NCBI GenBank assembly: GCA_021234155.1 | Contig: JAJEKV010000003.1 | Span: 18,214,386 to 18,278,385, forward strand | Direction of reading: 5' to 3' | DNA: 64,000 bases | From: Isoetes taiwanensis | Taxonomy: Eukaryota > Streptophyta > Lycopodiopsida > Isoetales > Isoetaceae | Part shown: piece by piece, positions 40,509 through 50,303 of the stretch | Numbering within the stretch: position 1 is the first letter of the stretch | Layout of the letters: every line of letters begins with the position of its first letter | The notes under the pieces: generated by a model | Database searches by the model: none | What the model was told of the DNA's origin: nothing | The model's input: only the letters and a program-made list of their open reading frames with translations | Made by a program: the position numbers and the translations under genes

Positions 40509-43500
40509 TTGTGTGCAAATGGGCAATGGCAATCGCATCAAGTCAAAGGATGCGGAAAGTTGGAATTTTATCATGACGATGAGGAGAAGGTGTGCTTAGA
40601 AAATGCTCTCTACACTCCCCGGTATGTTGTTCAATTTAGTTTCGTGGGCGATCTAGTAGATGCCTGTTACAAACTAAATTTTGATGTCGCACGATGTGAG
40701 ATGGTGCGTAATGGAAGAAGAATTTATGCAAAACGTAAAAGGTAAGTTATATTGTTTGGATGCTTTTCCGTGTGTTGGAAATGTCGGTTCTTTAGAATTG
40801 TGGCATCTTAGATGCGGACATGCCGTGATGCAATCATTAAAATAATGAGCGTATATAAGTTGGTAGAGGGTTTGCCTACCAACATAGATGCGCCGAGAAC
40901 ACAAAATATGCCGTGGATGTATGCTTGGAAAGCAAGCTAGACATGCATTCACCTCGTTTCTAAAACCTTAGGCATTTTGAATTTAGTGCATTCAGATTTA
41001 TGTGGCCCAATGCGTGTCGAGAGTATGAGCGCAAAACATACTTCATTACATTTATTGATGATTTTTCCGGCGGGGCTTAAGTGTTACTTTTAAAATCTAA
41101 AGATCAAGCATTCCAAGCATTTCAATTATATTTTATCGGGTTGAACGCGAGACGCCCGAAGTTGAAGCCTATGCGCTCGATTCGTGGGGAGAGTATCTAT
41201 CGTGCATTCATGCGCTTTGTCGAGAAAGGGAATAATGACGCCGGTTTACTTTGCAGGTATACCCACGCCAGAATCCAGTATTGGTCGAAATAAAAGAACG
41301 TAACTCTAATGAACGCCGTGGAGATCAATGTTGAAACATGCGGATTGCCTAATTACTTGTGGGCGCGTATGTGCAAGCCGCTGCGGTTACATTCAGAATA
41401 AGCTACCATCTGCAGGTATTAGAGGGAGAATTCCAGAGGAGGTGTGGTCTGCTAGAAAGCAATCTGTAGAGCGGTTACGTGCATATGGTTGTTTGGCGTA
41501 CATGCATGTGCCAGAAGAACTGCGTTCCAAGCTAGATGATCGGAGCGTAGAAACATATCTAGTTGGTTACGAGGATCAAGGATATAGATTGTATGACCCC
41601 AAGACCAGAAAAATTTATGTAAGTCGGGATGTAGTGTTTGATGAAACCAAATTTTATAAGGACAGAATGGTGAAGCAAAATGTGCCGCATAGGGAAGAAG
41701 GAGACTTGGCAAACCAGCCTTGGGCCCCAGAAGGTTGGTTTGATGACGATGATAATGACAATGACGAAAATAAAAGAGCGGAAGAATATCAAACAGAGGT
41801 TGTTCAGGCCCAGGAGGTGGAAGATAGTGTTGTAGAGGAGAATATAGAAGATGAAGCTGCAGAAATGGAAGATCAGAGTATGGAAGTAAGTTTGGAAGAA
41901 CAGACTGAAGATCGAACAGTGGATTTAGGAGATGTAAATGTAGATGAGCCATTGGTGGAAGAAACCCGCACACAAAAAAGCGATGCAGAGAAATTGAAGG
42001 AGGAGGTACCTTTTGACACGTCAAAGTATGGAAGAGATGAACGTGGGAGAAGCACTCGTGAACGCAGGCTACCAACAAGGTTTAAGGAATATGAATTAGG
42101 GATTAATGCACGTAAGAGCCGGCCGCCGTCTATGTTATGTATTGCAGAGCCCAAATCGTATGAGGAAGCTGTTAACTCCCCAAATGCGAGTAAATGGTTG
42201 AAAGCAATGAAGGAGGAGCTAGACTCGTTCAAATTGACAGGTACCTATGATCTTGTAACCCGTCCAATAATGAAAAATGTGGTAGGGTGTAAGTGGATCT
42301 TTAAATTAAAAAAGGGACCTGATGGTGAAATAGAAAGATACAAGGCAAGATTGGTTGCACAAGGTTTTACTCAGAAAGAAGGTATAGATTATCATGATAC
42401 ATTTTCACCAATTGTTAAACTAACAAGTTTGCGAGCTTTAATAGCCCTTGCAGTGGAGCATGAGCTCGATCTTGATCATATGGATGTTAAAACAGCTTTT
42501 TTGAATGGAGACTTAGAAGAGGAAATTTTCATGGAACAACCAATTGGGTTTGAGGTGCAAGGGAATAAAGTTTGCAAGTTGAAGAAGGCGGTATATGGGC
42601 TCAGACAAGCGGCTCGACAATGGTATGTATGTATGAATAGTTTTTTATTGTCACAAGGGTTTGAAAAGCTAGAAAGTGAAGGAAATTTATATAAAAGAAA
42701 GGCAGGTGATGATTTCTGCATTATTGCTTTATATGTCGATGACTGCATAATGAGTGCAAGCAATAGAAAGTTTTTGGATGAATGCAAGGCCATCTTGAAA
42801 GCCAGATTCCAGATGAGTGATCTTGGTTGTTTGAAGAAACTTTTGGGCATGGAGGTTACTAGGAATAAGGAAATTGGAACACTTATGTTAACTCAGAAAC
42901 AATATATTAGAAAGATGCTTGATAGGTTTTTTATGATGGAGTGTAAGCCAGTTCCAACACCGCTAGTGGTCAATAATAAGATCTGTGGAAGTATGTGTCC
43001 TAGGACTGAAGAGGAAAGAAAGCAAATGAAAAAAATACCGTACAGGGAGCTCATAGGAAGTTTACTTTATGTCGCCAATGCTACAAGACCCGATATAGCA
43101 TTTGTCAGAACTTTTGAGTAGGTATTTGAACAATCCAGGTTAGGCGACCGGGTGGCCGCAAAACGAAGTTCTTAGGTATTTGAAGGGGACTATGGAATTG
43201 GGAATCTGTTATACTAAAAAAGTAATGGGAACCCCGAGATAGCCGGTTTTCGCAGAATTGTCCGGGTTATCCGATGCGCATTGGGCCTGAGATTTGGATG
43301 AGCCGAAATCCACAAATGTGATATCTTTGCAAGCTTAATGGGACAAAGATTTCGTGGTGTAGTAAGAAAAACGTAATTGTACAATGTCCAAAGGTCAATC
43401 GTAGTATATATCGGCCTTCGCGTAAAAGAAATAATATGGCTAAGGAGATTGTTAAATGAACTAGGGGAGAAACAAGCAGCCCAACCCAAGGCTTTTATTG

Positions 43501-43726
43501 TGATAATAAGAGTTGCATAGCCATAGCCAAAAATCCCGTGCTACATTCAAGGACAAAACACATTGATCTTCATTGTCATTTCATCAGAGAGAAGGTAGCT
43601 GAAGAAGAAATAGATTTACAATACATTCCCACTAGTAAACAAGAGGCGGATATTTTAACAAAAGCGTTGGGTGAAAGGAAACACGCACAATTTAGAAAGG
43701 CTATTGGCATTGAAAATATGGCATGA
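40509..43726 (+). pseudogene. Copia 2 pol: integrase (scrambled), reverse transcriptase, RNase H
   Basis: 40,590-41,330 shows traces of the pre-integrase zinc region and integrase core (LYCLDAF, LWHLRCGHAVMQSL, LNLVHSDLCGPM, RGESIY) in changing frames. From 41,328 to 43,121 a clean 597-codon frame covers the integrase end (YIQNKLPSAGI, LRAYGCLAYMHVP), an acidic linker, and RT with KARLVAQGFTQ, MDVKTAFLNG, GLRQAARQWY and the catalytic YVDD in ALYVDDCIM. 43,122-43,540 is scrambled again, where RNase H should read DADWAGD and AEAEY. 43,540-43,726 is clean (RTKHIDLHCHFIREK). See the finding on CAG/CTG damage. Confidence 0.9.
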
Positions 43727-44214
43727 AGGGGGAGTGTTGGAGTTAAGGTCATATGGTCATGCCTTATTTTCAATAAAACACCATCTGGTATAAGCATAGT
43801 GTGACACGTGTTGTCAAAATAGCAGTAAAATGGGCGATTGGGTAATTGGAGCGTGTGGGTGACAGAAATAACCGAGAGAGCGGATCTGCAGGAGGGAGGT
43901 TTCAGAAATCGATCTGTGTATAGCCGGATAGGAGTTTCGTCAGAGAGGGGAGATCTGTGCATAGCCACAAAGGAGAGATATTCTGAGGTTGTAGAAGAAG
44001 CTGTGGCAGCAGAAGTCTGGACTGCAGAAGCTGAATTGTGGAGAGGAGCCAATTCGGTGACTGGTGGGACAAATATCCTGCAATTTGTGGCTGAATCCGA
44101 AGTGCAGGATGATGGGCTTATTTGTGTGATGTAACCCAGTGGTGGTGATTGTTTGGTAGGAGGCAGTGACCGGTTTTTTTCTTGGGTTCAAATCCCAGGC
44201 TCTATTTTCTTTCA
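43725..44214 (+). repeat. Copia 2 polypurine tract and 3' LTR
   Basis: GAAGGGGGAG precedes TGTTGGAGTT; the LTR ends TTCTTTCA at 44,214, followed by the target duplication ATTTA. The gene's TATA box lies 18 bases further. Confidence 0.93.
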
Positions 44215-44231
44215 ATTTAATGAAGAATTAT

Positions 44232-44265
44232 TATAAAAGCCGGACATAAAAGGGTTAGGGTTTAG
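44232..44265 (+). promoter_or_regulatory. TATA box and telo-box of the PAC1-like gene
   Basis: TATAAAA at 44,232-44,238 and TTAGGGTTTAG at 44,255-44,265, a telo-box on the reverse strand. Telo-boxes are common in 5' leaders of plant housekeeping genes. The start codon follows at 44,280. The copia LTR now supplies everything upstream of the TATA box. Confidence 0.6.
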
Positions 44266-44279
44266 TCGAGACATCAGCT

Positions 44280-45078
44280 ATGGCGGGCATCTCCGATCCT
44301 TTGACGGACCTGCCTCCGCCGTCTCGATTTGATCCCGAAGATCTGAACACATCATTTCTTCCGCCTCCGGTTCTCAACTTACCGCCTCCTTTTTTAGCTT
44401 CTTTTTTCGCTCCCCCACCTCATCCAAAGCTTCTTATTCTCTGTGCCTCCAGATCCTCTGTCAGACTGTTTCACCATCTTCCCACCAAAAAATCTATTGC
44501 AAGCATGGTATTGCCGGAGGTTTCCATGAGCAACAACAGCCTGCATCCTTCCCTCAATGATAAATCATGTTTTCTGTATACCTTTGAAAACCCTAATTCC
44601 TCTTCTTTGGTAGTAGCGGTCATGCAGTATAATGTGGCACCAGAGCGGGCAAATGCCTGGGGAAGGGCTCTTTTGCAGGGCATAAATTTCGATGAAGTTC
44701 TTGTGTTGGCAGATCTGCAAGGGGAGCATTATAGAGGGAGGCTTTCTTGTGATGAGGCGCTTTTTTTCCGTTTGGAATCAGATGCAGAAAGGGTATGTAC
44801 TAGTCAAGAATTAAATGATTTAGTGCCTTATTTGCCTTCTGGTAGTCTAGTAGAGGGCGTTACTGCTGCATTAATGAGCTTTTGCCAGATGAGAGGCTTG
44901 AAAGCTCGGGCCTTATTGTCATGGCCAGAGTATTCATCTGATGTTGTCAACAGATTGGCTAAGCTTTTGCCCATTTTTTTTGAGGGATATACCTGAAGCA
45001 AAGGACTTGGACTTCAGACAGGCTGCTAAATCTGCATTGGTGAGAAAACCAGCTTTGCCTTCAGAGATCTATGTGTGA
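44280..45078 (+). CDS. Proteasome assembly chaperone 1 (PAC1/PSMG1)-like, one-base frameshift near the end
   Basis: The 238-codon frame from ATG 44,280 has a Pro-rich start, then the chaperone core: SSLVVAVMQYNVAPERANAW, VLVLADLQGEHYRGRLSCDE, FFRLESDAER, LPSGSLVEGVTAALMSFCQ and ARALLSWPE. In the family this protein pairs with PAC2 to guide assembly of the 20S proteasome alpha ring in the cytosol. The frame stops at 44,996 only because a T run (44,974-44,981) has eight T. With seven, it would continue through IPEAKDLDFRQAAKSALV and close at TGA 45,076-45,078 (265 residues), a natural end. So either a consensus error or a very late frameshift. No introns. A copia element lies directly upstream. 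Confidence 0.8.
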
Positions 45079-46085
45079 TCCAGACATAACGTTACATATT
45101 TCATGGGCTTACAAGGAGCAGAGATTTTGCAGCAGGTGAATTGGTTCTTGTATATTGCATGTCGTGGTTTGCAAGTGATGCAAAGAAAGCTACAAAAGCA
45201 GGGAATCCTTTCAGTGCAATGAGATTTCCAAGCCCCATTCCGGTAAAGCTCTGTATTGCCTGCTTGTTTTGCGGCAGTTTTAGAGCATGCGCACATTGCT
45301 GGGCCACCACATCCATGTCTGCAGCCATCCCGGACCAAGGGCAATGCTTGCAAAAGACCTTGTGAATTTCTGCATTCTTCATGCATTTCTTGAATCCGTT
45401 TCGTAACCTTTATTTTTCTGTGTTTTAGACCACGTAATAAACATCTGGCTGAAATTACTGTATATTTTGATTAAAATTATTTCACGCAAATCTTCCGCCA
45501 CTTGCAAGAGCGGCGCCGCTATACTCTGCTTGTCCATTTTCGTCAGATTCCTCTACCTACTTGGCCGCTACATCCAAGATCCTGCAGAAAATCTCTGCTA
45601 CATCCAAGATCCGCTACTCCAATCCTCCATCGCTTCTCTAGAATGGTAAGCCGCAGGTTTTTTGCAGGTTTTACCTGGTCTGTGATCATAGAATACTATG
45701 CTCTGCTCTGCTCTAGATCTCCATAACGGCATCAGAAACAACTGATTCAATGAATAGATGCATTAGAAACAGATGAATAGATGCAGAATATGTGATTAGA
45801 TGCAGCAGAACATGTGAATAGGGCTTCAGAAACCTGAATAGAGCATCGAAATAGATGAATATGGCTTCGGCTATGGCTCATCTAAACCGGATTTATGCAT
45901 GCATTTGAAAGCCCCTAAGATCCGGCAAGGATTTACAGATAAAATATCTCGCACAAAATACACCCAAAACTCACCAGATCAGTTTCATTGAGCTACAATC
46001 TGCACCCAAAACTCACCAGATCTGTTTCATTGAGCTCCAAGCTGCATCCCGAACGTAATTTCAGCCAGAAGTTTATTACGTCCCG
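45079..46085. other. 3' flank of the PAC1-like gene; short duplications
   Basis: A minus-strand frame of 93 codons (45,101-45,382, with VFCKHCPWSG) lies opposite the 3' UTR; I cannot support it as a gene. ACATCCAAGATCC is duplicated near 45,570-45,610. CACCCAAAACTCACCAGATC to TTGAGCT is a ~44-base tandem duplication at 45,960-46,045. Confidence 0.4.
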
Positions 46086-46242
46086 TTATCTACGCCGGGC
46101 CCTCGTTATGCCCTCGTAGGGCCTCTCGGCGACGCCACCGGCCTCGGCGGCACTCGCGGCTTCGCCGCTCGTGCGCCGCCTCGGCCGGCGGCGCCGCCTC
46201 GAGGCCCTACGGGGCATAACGAGCCCACCGGCGTAGATAACG
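46086..46242. repeat. 157-bp GC-rich foldback hairpin
   Basis: GTTATCTACGCCGG at 46,085 pairs with CCGGCGTAGATAAC ending at 46,241. Further in, CTCGTTATGCCC pairs with GGGGCATAACGAG and GTAGGGCCTC with GAGGCCCTAC. The centre, CACTCGCGGCTTCGCCGCTC, forms a stem with a TTC loop and is almost the same core as in the hairpin at 9986-10115. Confidence 0.85.
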
Positions 46243-46523
46243 TAGTCCATTATCTGCAAGAAATGGTTGCTTCAGTATACGATTACTAAAATCCAGCAAG
46301 AATCATTGGATACGAAATTTTCTGCAATGTATGATGTTCTCTTTGTTGTATTTACCACACATTCAAGAAAAGTTGTTAATTCTAAACAGGCAGGCTGACC
46401 CATCTCCGTCGTAACTATTTGGAAAATAAATATAAAGAAGAACGTTTGCATAGTCATTTTGCGGTTATCTTTGGTTGAGATTTCTAAACCGTCCATCAAC
46501 TTCAAGAGCTCTTTATGTATAGA

Positions 46524-46750
46524 CTAGTTAAGGTGCCCAGCTGTAAATGATAAGGCAGCAATGTTATTAAGTATAGATTAGTTTAGGTGCCCAAGAGCTC
46601 TTTATTTATAGACTAGTTAAGGTGCCCAGCGTTGCTGCGCATAAGCCTGTAAATGATAAGGCAGCAATGTTATTAAGTATAGACTAGTTAAGGTACCCAA
46701 CGTTGCTGGGCATAAGCCTGTAAATGATAAGGCATCAATGTTATTAAGAT
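46524..46750 (-). mobile_element. Tandem Helitron-like 3' termini
   Basis: On the minus strand three ends of the form hairpin-(C)CTTAA-CTAG-T occur, with CTAG at 46,524, 46,613 and 46,684, plus a decayed fourth (GATTAG) near 46,577. Each is followed inward by GGCA(G/T)CAATGTTATTAAG. The hairpin CCCAGCGTTGCTG is complete in two of them and partly deleted in the first. It looks like repeated insertion or duplication of the terminal ~70 bases. Confidence 0.6.
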
Positions 46751-47171
46751 TCAATTAGTTATTTGCGTCTATGCCTCGATTTTTGAACCCAATTAGGCTA
46801 TTGAAATATTCTTTAAAGAAGCTTCTTATCTAGCCAGCAGTCGTCCTCAAATGTGTCATAGACAATATCAACATTTGGTAGTGCTTAAGTCCCAACCATA
46901 CTATTATAGTCATGTTACTATTCTAGTCTATTTGAGTCTATTTGGCAACTTACAATCATGCCTTGTCTATTCTATTAACATGAGAATGTTGCATAAGAGC
47001 ACGTATTTATTTTTTCTTTAATCAAACATTAGACTATTGATTTTTGCAAATTCTAATATGTAAATTCGAACATAGGAGGCATCAACTAGTGACTATAATA
47101 ATATAGACTTTCATTGTCTAAGGCAAAATGCCTTTAAATATATGCCTCAATTCCTAAAGGCAAATGTTCAA
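46751..47171. other. No gene recognised
   Basis: A/T-rich; might be interior of the Helitron-like element. No coding evidence. Confidence 0.35.
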
Positions 47172-48219
47172 TCTCGGATTGGCACCCTATAACTTTGTTA
47201 TCTACGGTGTACAAGATCTTTGCTAAGGCTTTGGCGGAGAAAGTGAGCGATATCTTGGCAGAGTCTATCTCCTCCACGCAATCAGGATTTTTACCTAAGC
47301 GCTGTATTCTTAATAATGTGGCCGCCGCTTATGAGGGGATGTATTGGGCGCGTCTTAAGGGTCAGCGCATTGTATATCTCAAATTGGATTTTGCTGAAGC
47401 CTATAACAGTATAGATTGGAATTTCCTACAAAAATGCCTTCTGACATTGGGATTTGGAGAGTTGTTTACTAGAGATGTTATGAAGCTCCATCTTTTTGCT
47501 CGGTCTACTGTGCTTTTTCAGGGAGAACCGTCGGTTGTGTTTCCTGTTGGTAGAGGAGTTCGACAAGGATGTCCCCTTGCCCCATTATTGTTCACCATTG
47601 TGGCAGAGGTACTGTCCCAGCTATTCTCTTCGGCTACTCAAGATGGCGTAATTCAGGGATTGACTATGGAGGATGGTTCTCAAGAAGTGTGTAATCAGTA
47701 TGCCAATGATACATTTCTCTTTCTAGTGGCTGAGGATGATAATCTTCAGAATGCTAAGCTTTTGCTGGACTCTTTCTCCCTGGCATCAGGGGTTCTTGTT
47801 GGGTGGCTAAAGTGCTCTGCTTTATGGACTTTGGATGTGGATGTTCCTCCGTGTGTTTACGAGTATCCGTGGAAAGTGCTTCCTCAAGGGAAGGCCACTA
47901 AACTCTCTTGGGCATTCCTGTAGGTATACATATCTCTACTTCAGATGCATGGAATGTTATAGTGGAAGGCCTGCGTAAGCATTTTTTTTGGTGAAATACA
48001 ACTAAGCTTTCTCTGGCAGGGCGGATAGTAATTGCTAAGCAGGTTCTCAGCAACACTCATGTGTATATGGCATCTGCCGTGCTTGCCTCACAAACAAAGT
48101 TTCAAGAGGTTGTCGCAATTGTCCGTAACTTCATTTAGGCAGGTACTGAGACAGGTGTAGTTGTGAAGGTCGCGTGGTCCACATGTATCAAACCAAAATT
48201 TGGTGGAGGTCTAGGTATG
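47172..48219 (+). pseudogene. LINE reverse-transcriptase fragment (copy 1)
   Basis: A 242-codon frame carries RT motifs: STVYKIFAKALAEK, STQSGFLPKRCILNN, the motif A region YLKLDFAEAYNSIDW, VRQGCPLAPLLF and, at the catalytic site, YANDTFLF where active enzymes have YADD. A frameshift near 47,910 and a stop near 48,137 follow. It is almost identical to 50,936-51,835 but retains the motif A segment that the other copy lacks. Both ends are truncated (start at TCTCGGATTGGC, end at GGTCTAGGTATGATTG). Confidence 0.92.
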
Positions 48220-48661
48220 ATTGGTACAAATGAGTATTCTGGAGCGAAAAGATCTTCAGGGAAATATTGCTCTGAGACCAAAGAATTCCACAGAGCTACA
48301 TGAGATCCTTTCAAAAAACCACAGGTTAATCTGGCATTATGCTTGATAATTGTAAAAATTTTGGTGTCCATCTGTAGGAAAAATTAAGGGGAATCATGTG
48401 AAATGCTAGCCCCTACAAGGCTGGCAGTCCAAATCCTTTGATTGCTTCAGAAAGTAGCACTGATTAACACAGCAGATCAAGAATTTGGTTTGAATCTAAT
48501 TAGACAAAGGAATCAAGAAAATTGGCGCACATTGCTGACGTGTCCATGCGCCTCAAGGACCTCCTCGAAGATCCCAATCGATCCAGACAAGATTTGTTTG
48601 ACACTTGATTCAAGTTTTAAAAGGTTGTTGGCTTACTGGGTAACTTGCAAAGGACAAATAT
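48220..48661. other. Between LINE copies, nothing firm
   Basis: Possibly decayed endonuclease region of LINE copy 2 (RTSSKIPIDPDKIC reads oddly). No supported frame. Confidence 0.3.
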
Positions 48662-48949
48662 GTTAGATAGTTCCATATCTGATCACAATCCATAATGGCT
48701 TTTGGTTACAGCGCCAGTGCATAGACGAGCTACAAGAATCTATTTCAAGCTTAACACTCGATATTTGTCAAACCCAGAGTTTACTGATGGCTGCAGGCAT
48801 GCCTGGTCCTCTACATTTTCTCGTCTTCGAGGTATGTCTGGAGTTGTTGATGCTTTGGCAACAATTAAATCCTTTGCTAAGCAGTGGGGACGTAGGAAGG
48901 CACAGGCAACTAAAGGCCGGCTACTAGCTTTGTATATGGAGCTTCAAAT

Positions 48950-50303
48950 CAGGGTAAAAATTATGAACATCCGTTATTTTTTAAGTTATTAACCATGGGC
49001 GATTTTTTAGTATAATTTTATTATTATTAATTAATATTTGGGCGATATTCTTTTTATGATAATTTTATATTTATTTTGATGGGCTATTTAATTTTCATAA
49101 TATTTATTTTCTTCTGTTTTCCTACGACTCCAATACGCAAATATAAGGTATTGATGTAACCATTTAAAATAACAAATTGTCGTTTCTCACACCATTTAAA
49201 TGTTAATTGTCATTACCAAAACTTAATTTATATTCATACCAAATGCAATATACAGTTTACTTCGTTGTAGTTGCCAAAAATTGGCATTACATGGAACATC
49301 ACCCTCCATGTCATCACCCGCCATGTCTTCCACATCAACCATTTTCTCTGATGATGTACTAATTGTTGTTGTGCCTTTTGGATAAACATTTGATACACTT
49401 CTCTTTGTGCATGCAGATTTCCATAGTTCAAATGCCCTATCATAGGGAAAGGTATCATCTAAGTAGCTAGTCTTACACAACTTTATTGTTGTATCTAAAT
49501 TCTCATCTAATCTGTTGCGAAGCTGGTTCTTGACAAAGGTCATTGTACTAAATGTCCGTTCATCCTCAATAGAGCCTAATATCATAGTCAAACACAAATT
49601 AGCCAACTTAAAATACTCGCCCATAGACTCTTTCAAGTATGTACTCTCTTCCAAACAACACAATCTAGTTACAGCACCAAATTCTGTAGGTTGGGCAATA
49701 TCTTGAATTGTAAGGCCATTGTACTGCCAAATGTGCCTGATTGTAGATATAAGGCATTAGCATCATCCAAAATCATTCAAACATCATGAACGGTGCTACA
49801 ACAAGCTCGGTGCTCTAATTCTGCTATGAAAAATTTGCTTCCAGATCTCTATTTCCTGCAACAAAATCGGCCCACATTCAGGAGACCTAACTCAGATATC
49901 GATTCCCTGCAACAAAATCGCCCATCTTCGAAGACCTAACTTCGTAAGTAATTGTGCCACGAAAAATACCGATTCAACCCTAATTTGAAATGCCCTAAAT
50001 TGAATTTTGGATAATGGTGATAATGGGGTAGGTTATCACCCCATGAATGTAAGTAATTTTGGGCTATTCTCATTTAACTTATATGTTCAAAAATTCAAAC
50101 ATGGGCTAATCCCTTTTTACAATGCTCGTAAAGGAATCATGACTTGGGCGATTCCCCCTTTTCACATGATAAAAAAGAATTTTATATGGGCGATTGTATC
50201 TCTAAAAAATGTGAAATTGATCCTACTAATCTGTCAAATCTTAATTAAAAAATTTAAAATAAAATAGCCCGTTTGCGATTAATCGTCCTTAATTTTTACC
50301 CTG
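48950..50303. mobile_element. hAT transposon, 1354 bp, 14-bp TIRs and 8-bp TSD
   Basis: CAGGGTAAAAATTA at 48,950 and its exact reverse complement ending at 50,303. Flanking CTTCAAAT at 48,942-48,949 and 50,304-50,311. TIRs starting CAGGG and 8-bp duplications are the hAT hallmark. It carries only the C-terminal dimerisation part of a transposase on the minus strand. Inserted in LINE copy 2. Confidence 0.95.
49223..49663 (-). pseudogene. hAT transposase C-terminal dimerisation domain, truncated
   Basis: 147 codons on the minus strand. EYFKLANLCLTMILGS, then EDERTFSTMTFVKNQLRNRL is the hAT C-terminal dimerisation motif (usual form: ...ERSFS..k..kn.lR..). LDTTIKLCKT and DRAFELWKS follow, then an acidic Met-rich tail. 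The RNase-H-like catalytic core and zinc finger are missing, so the element is non-autonomous. Confidence 0.85.

Larger units (their letters stand above)
39894..44214 (+). mobile_element. Ty1/copia element 2 with both LTRs
   Basis: Flanked by ATTTA on both sides (39,889-39,893 and 44,215-44,219). LTRs 39,894-40,365 (472 bp) and 43,735-44,214 (480 bp), a degenerate primer binding site, pol and a polypurine tract. Gag and protease are nearly absent: only about 220 bases separate the PBS from integrase sequence. It inserted about 65 bases before the start codon of the PAC1-like gene, in the same orientation. Confidence 0.95.

Noticed and set aside
45101-45382. 93-codon minus-strand gene overlapping the 3' side of PAC1
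   Set aside because: No recognisable domain, antisense to the probable 3' UTR, no promoter evidence.
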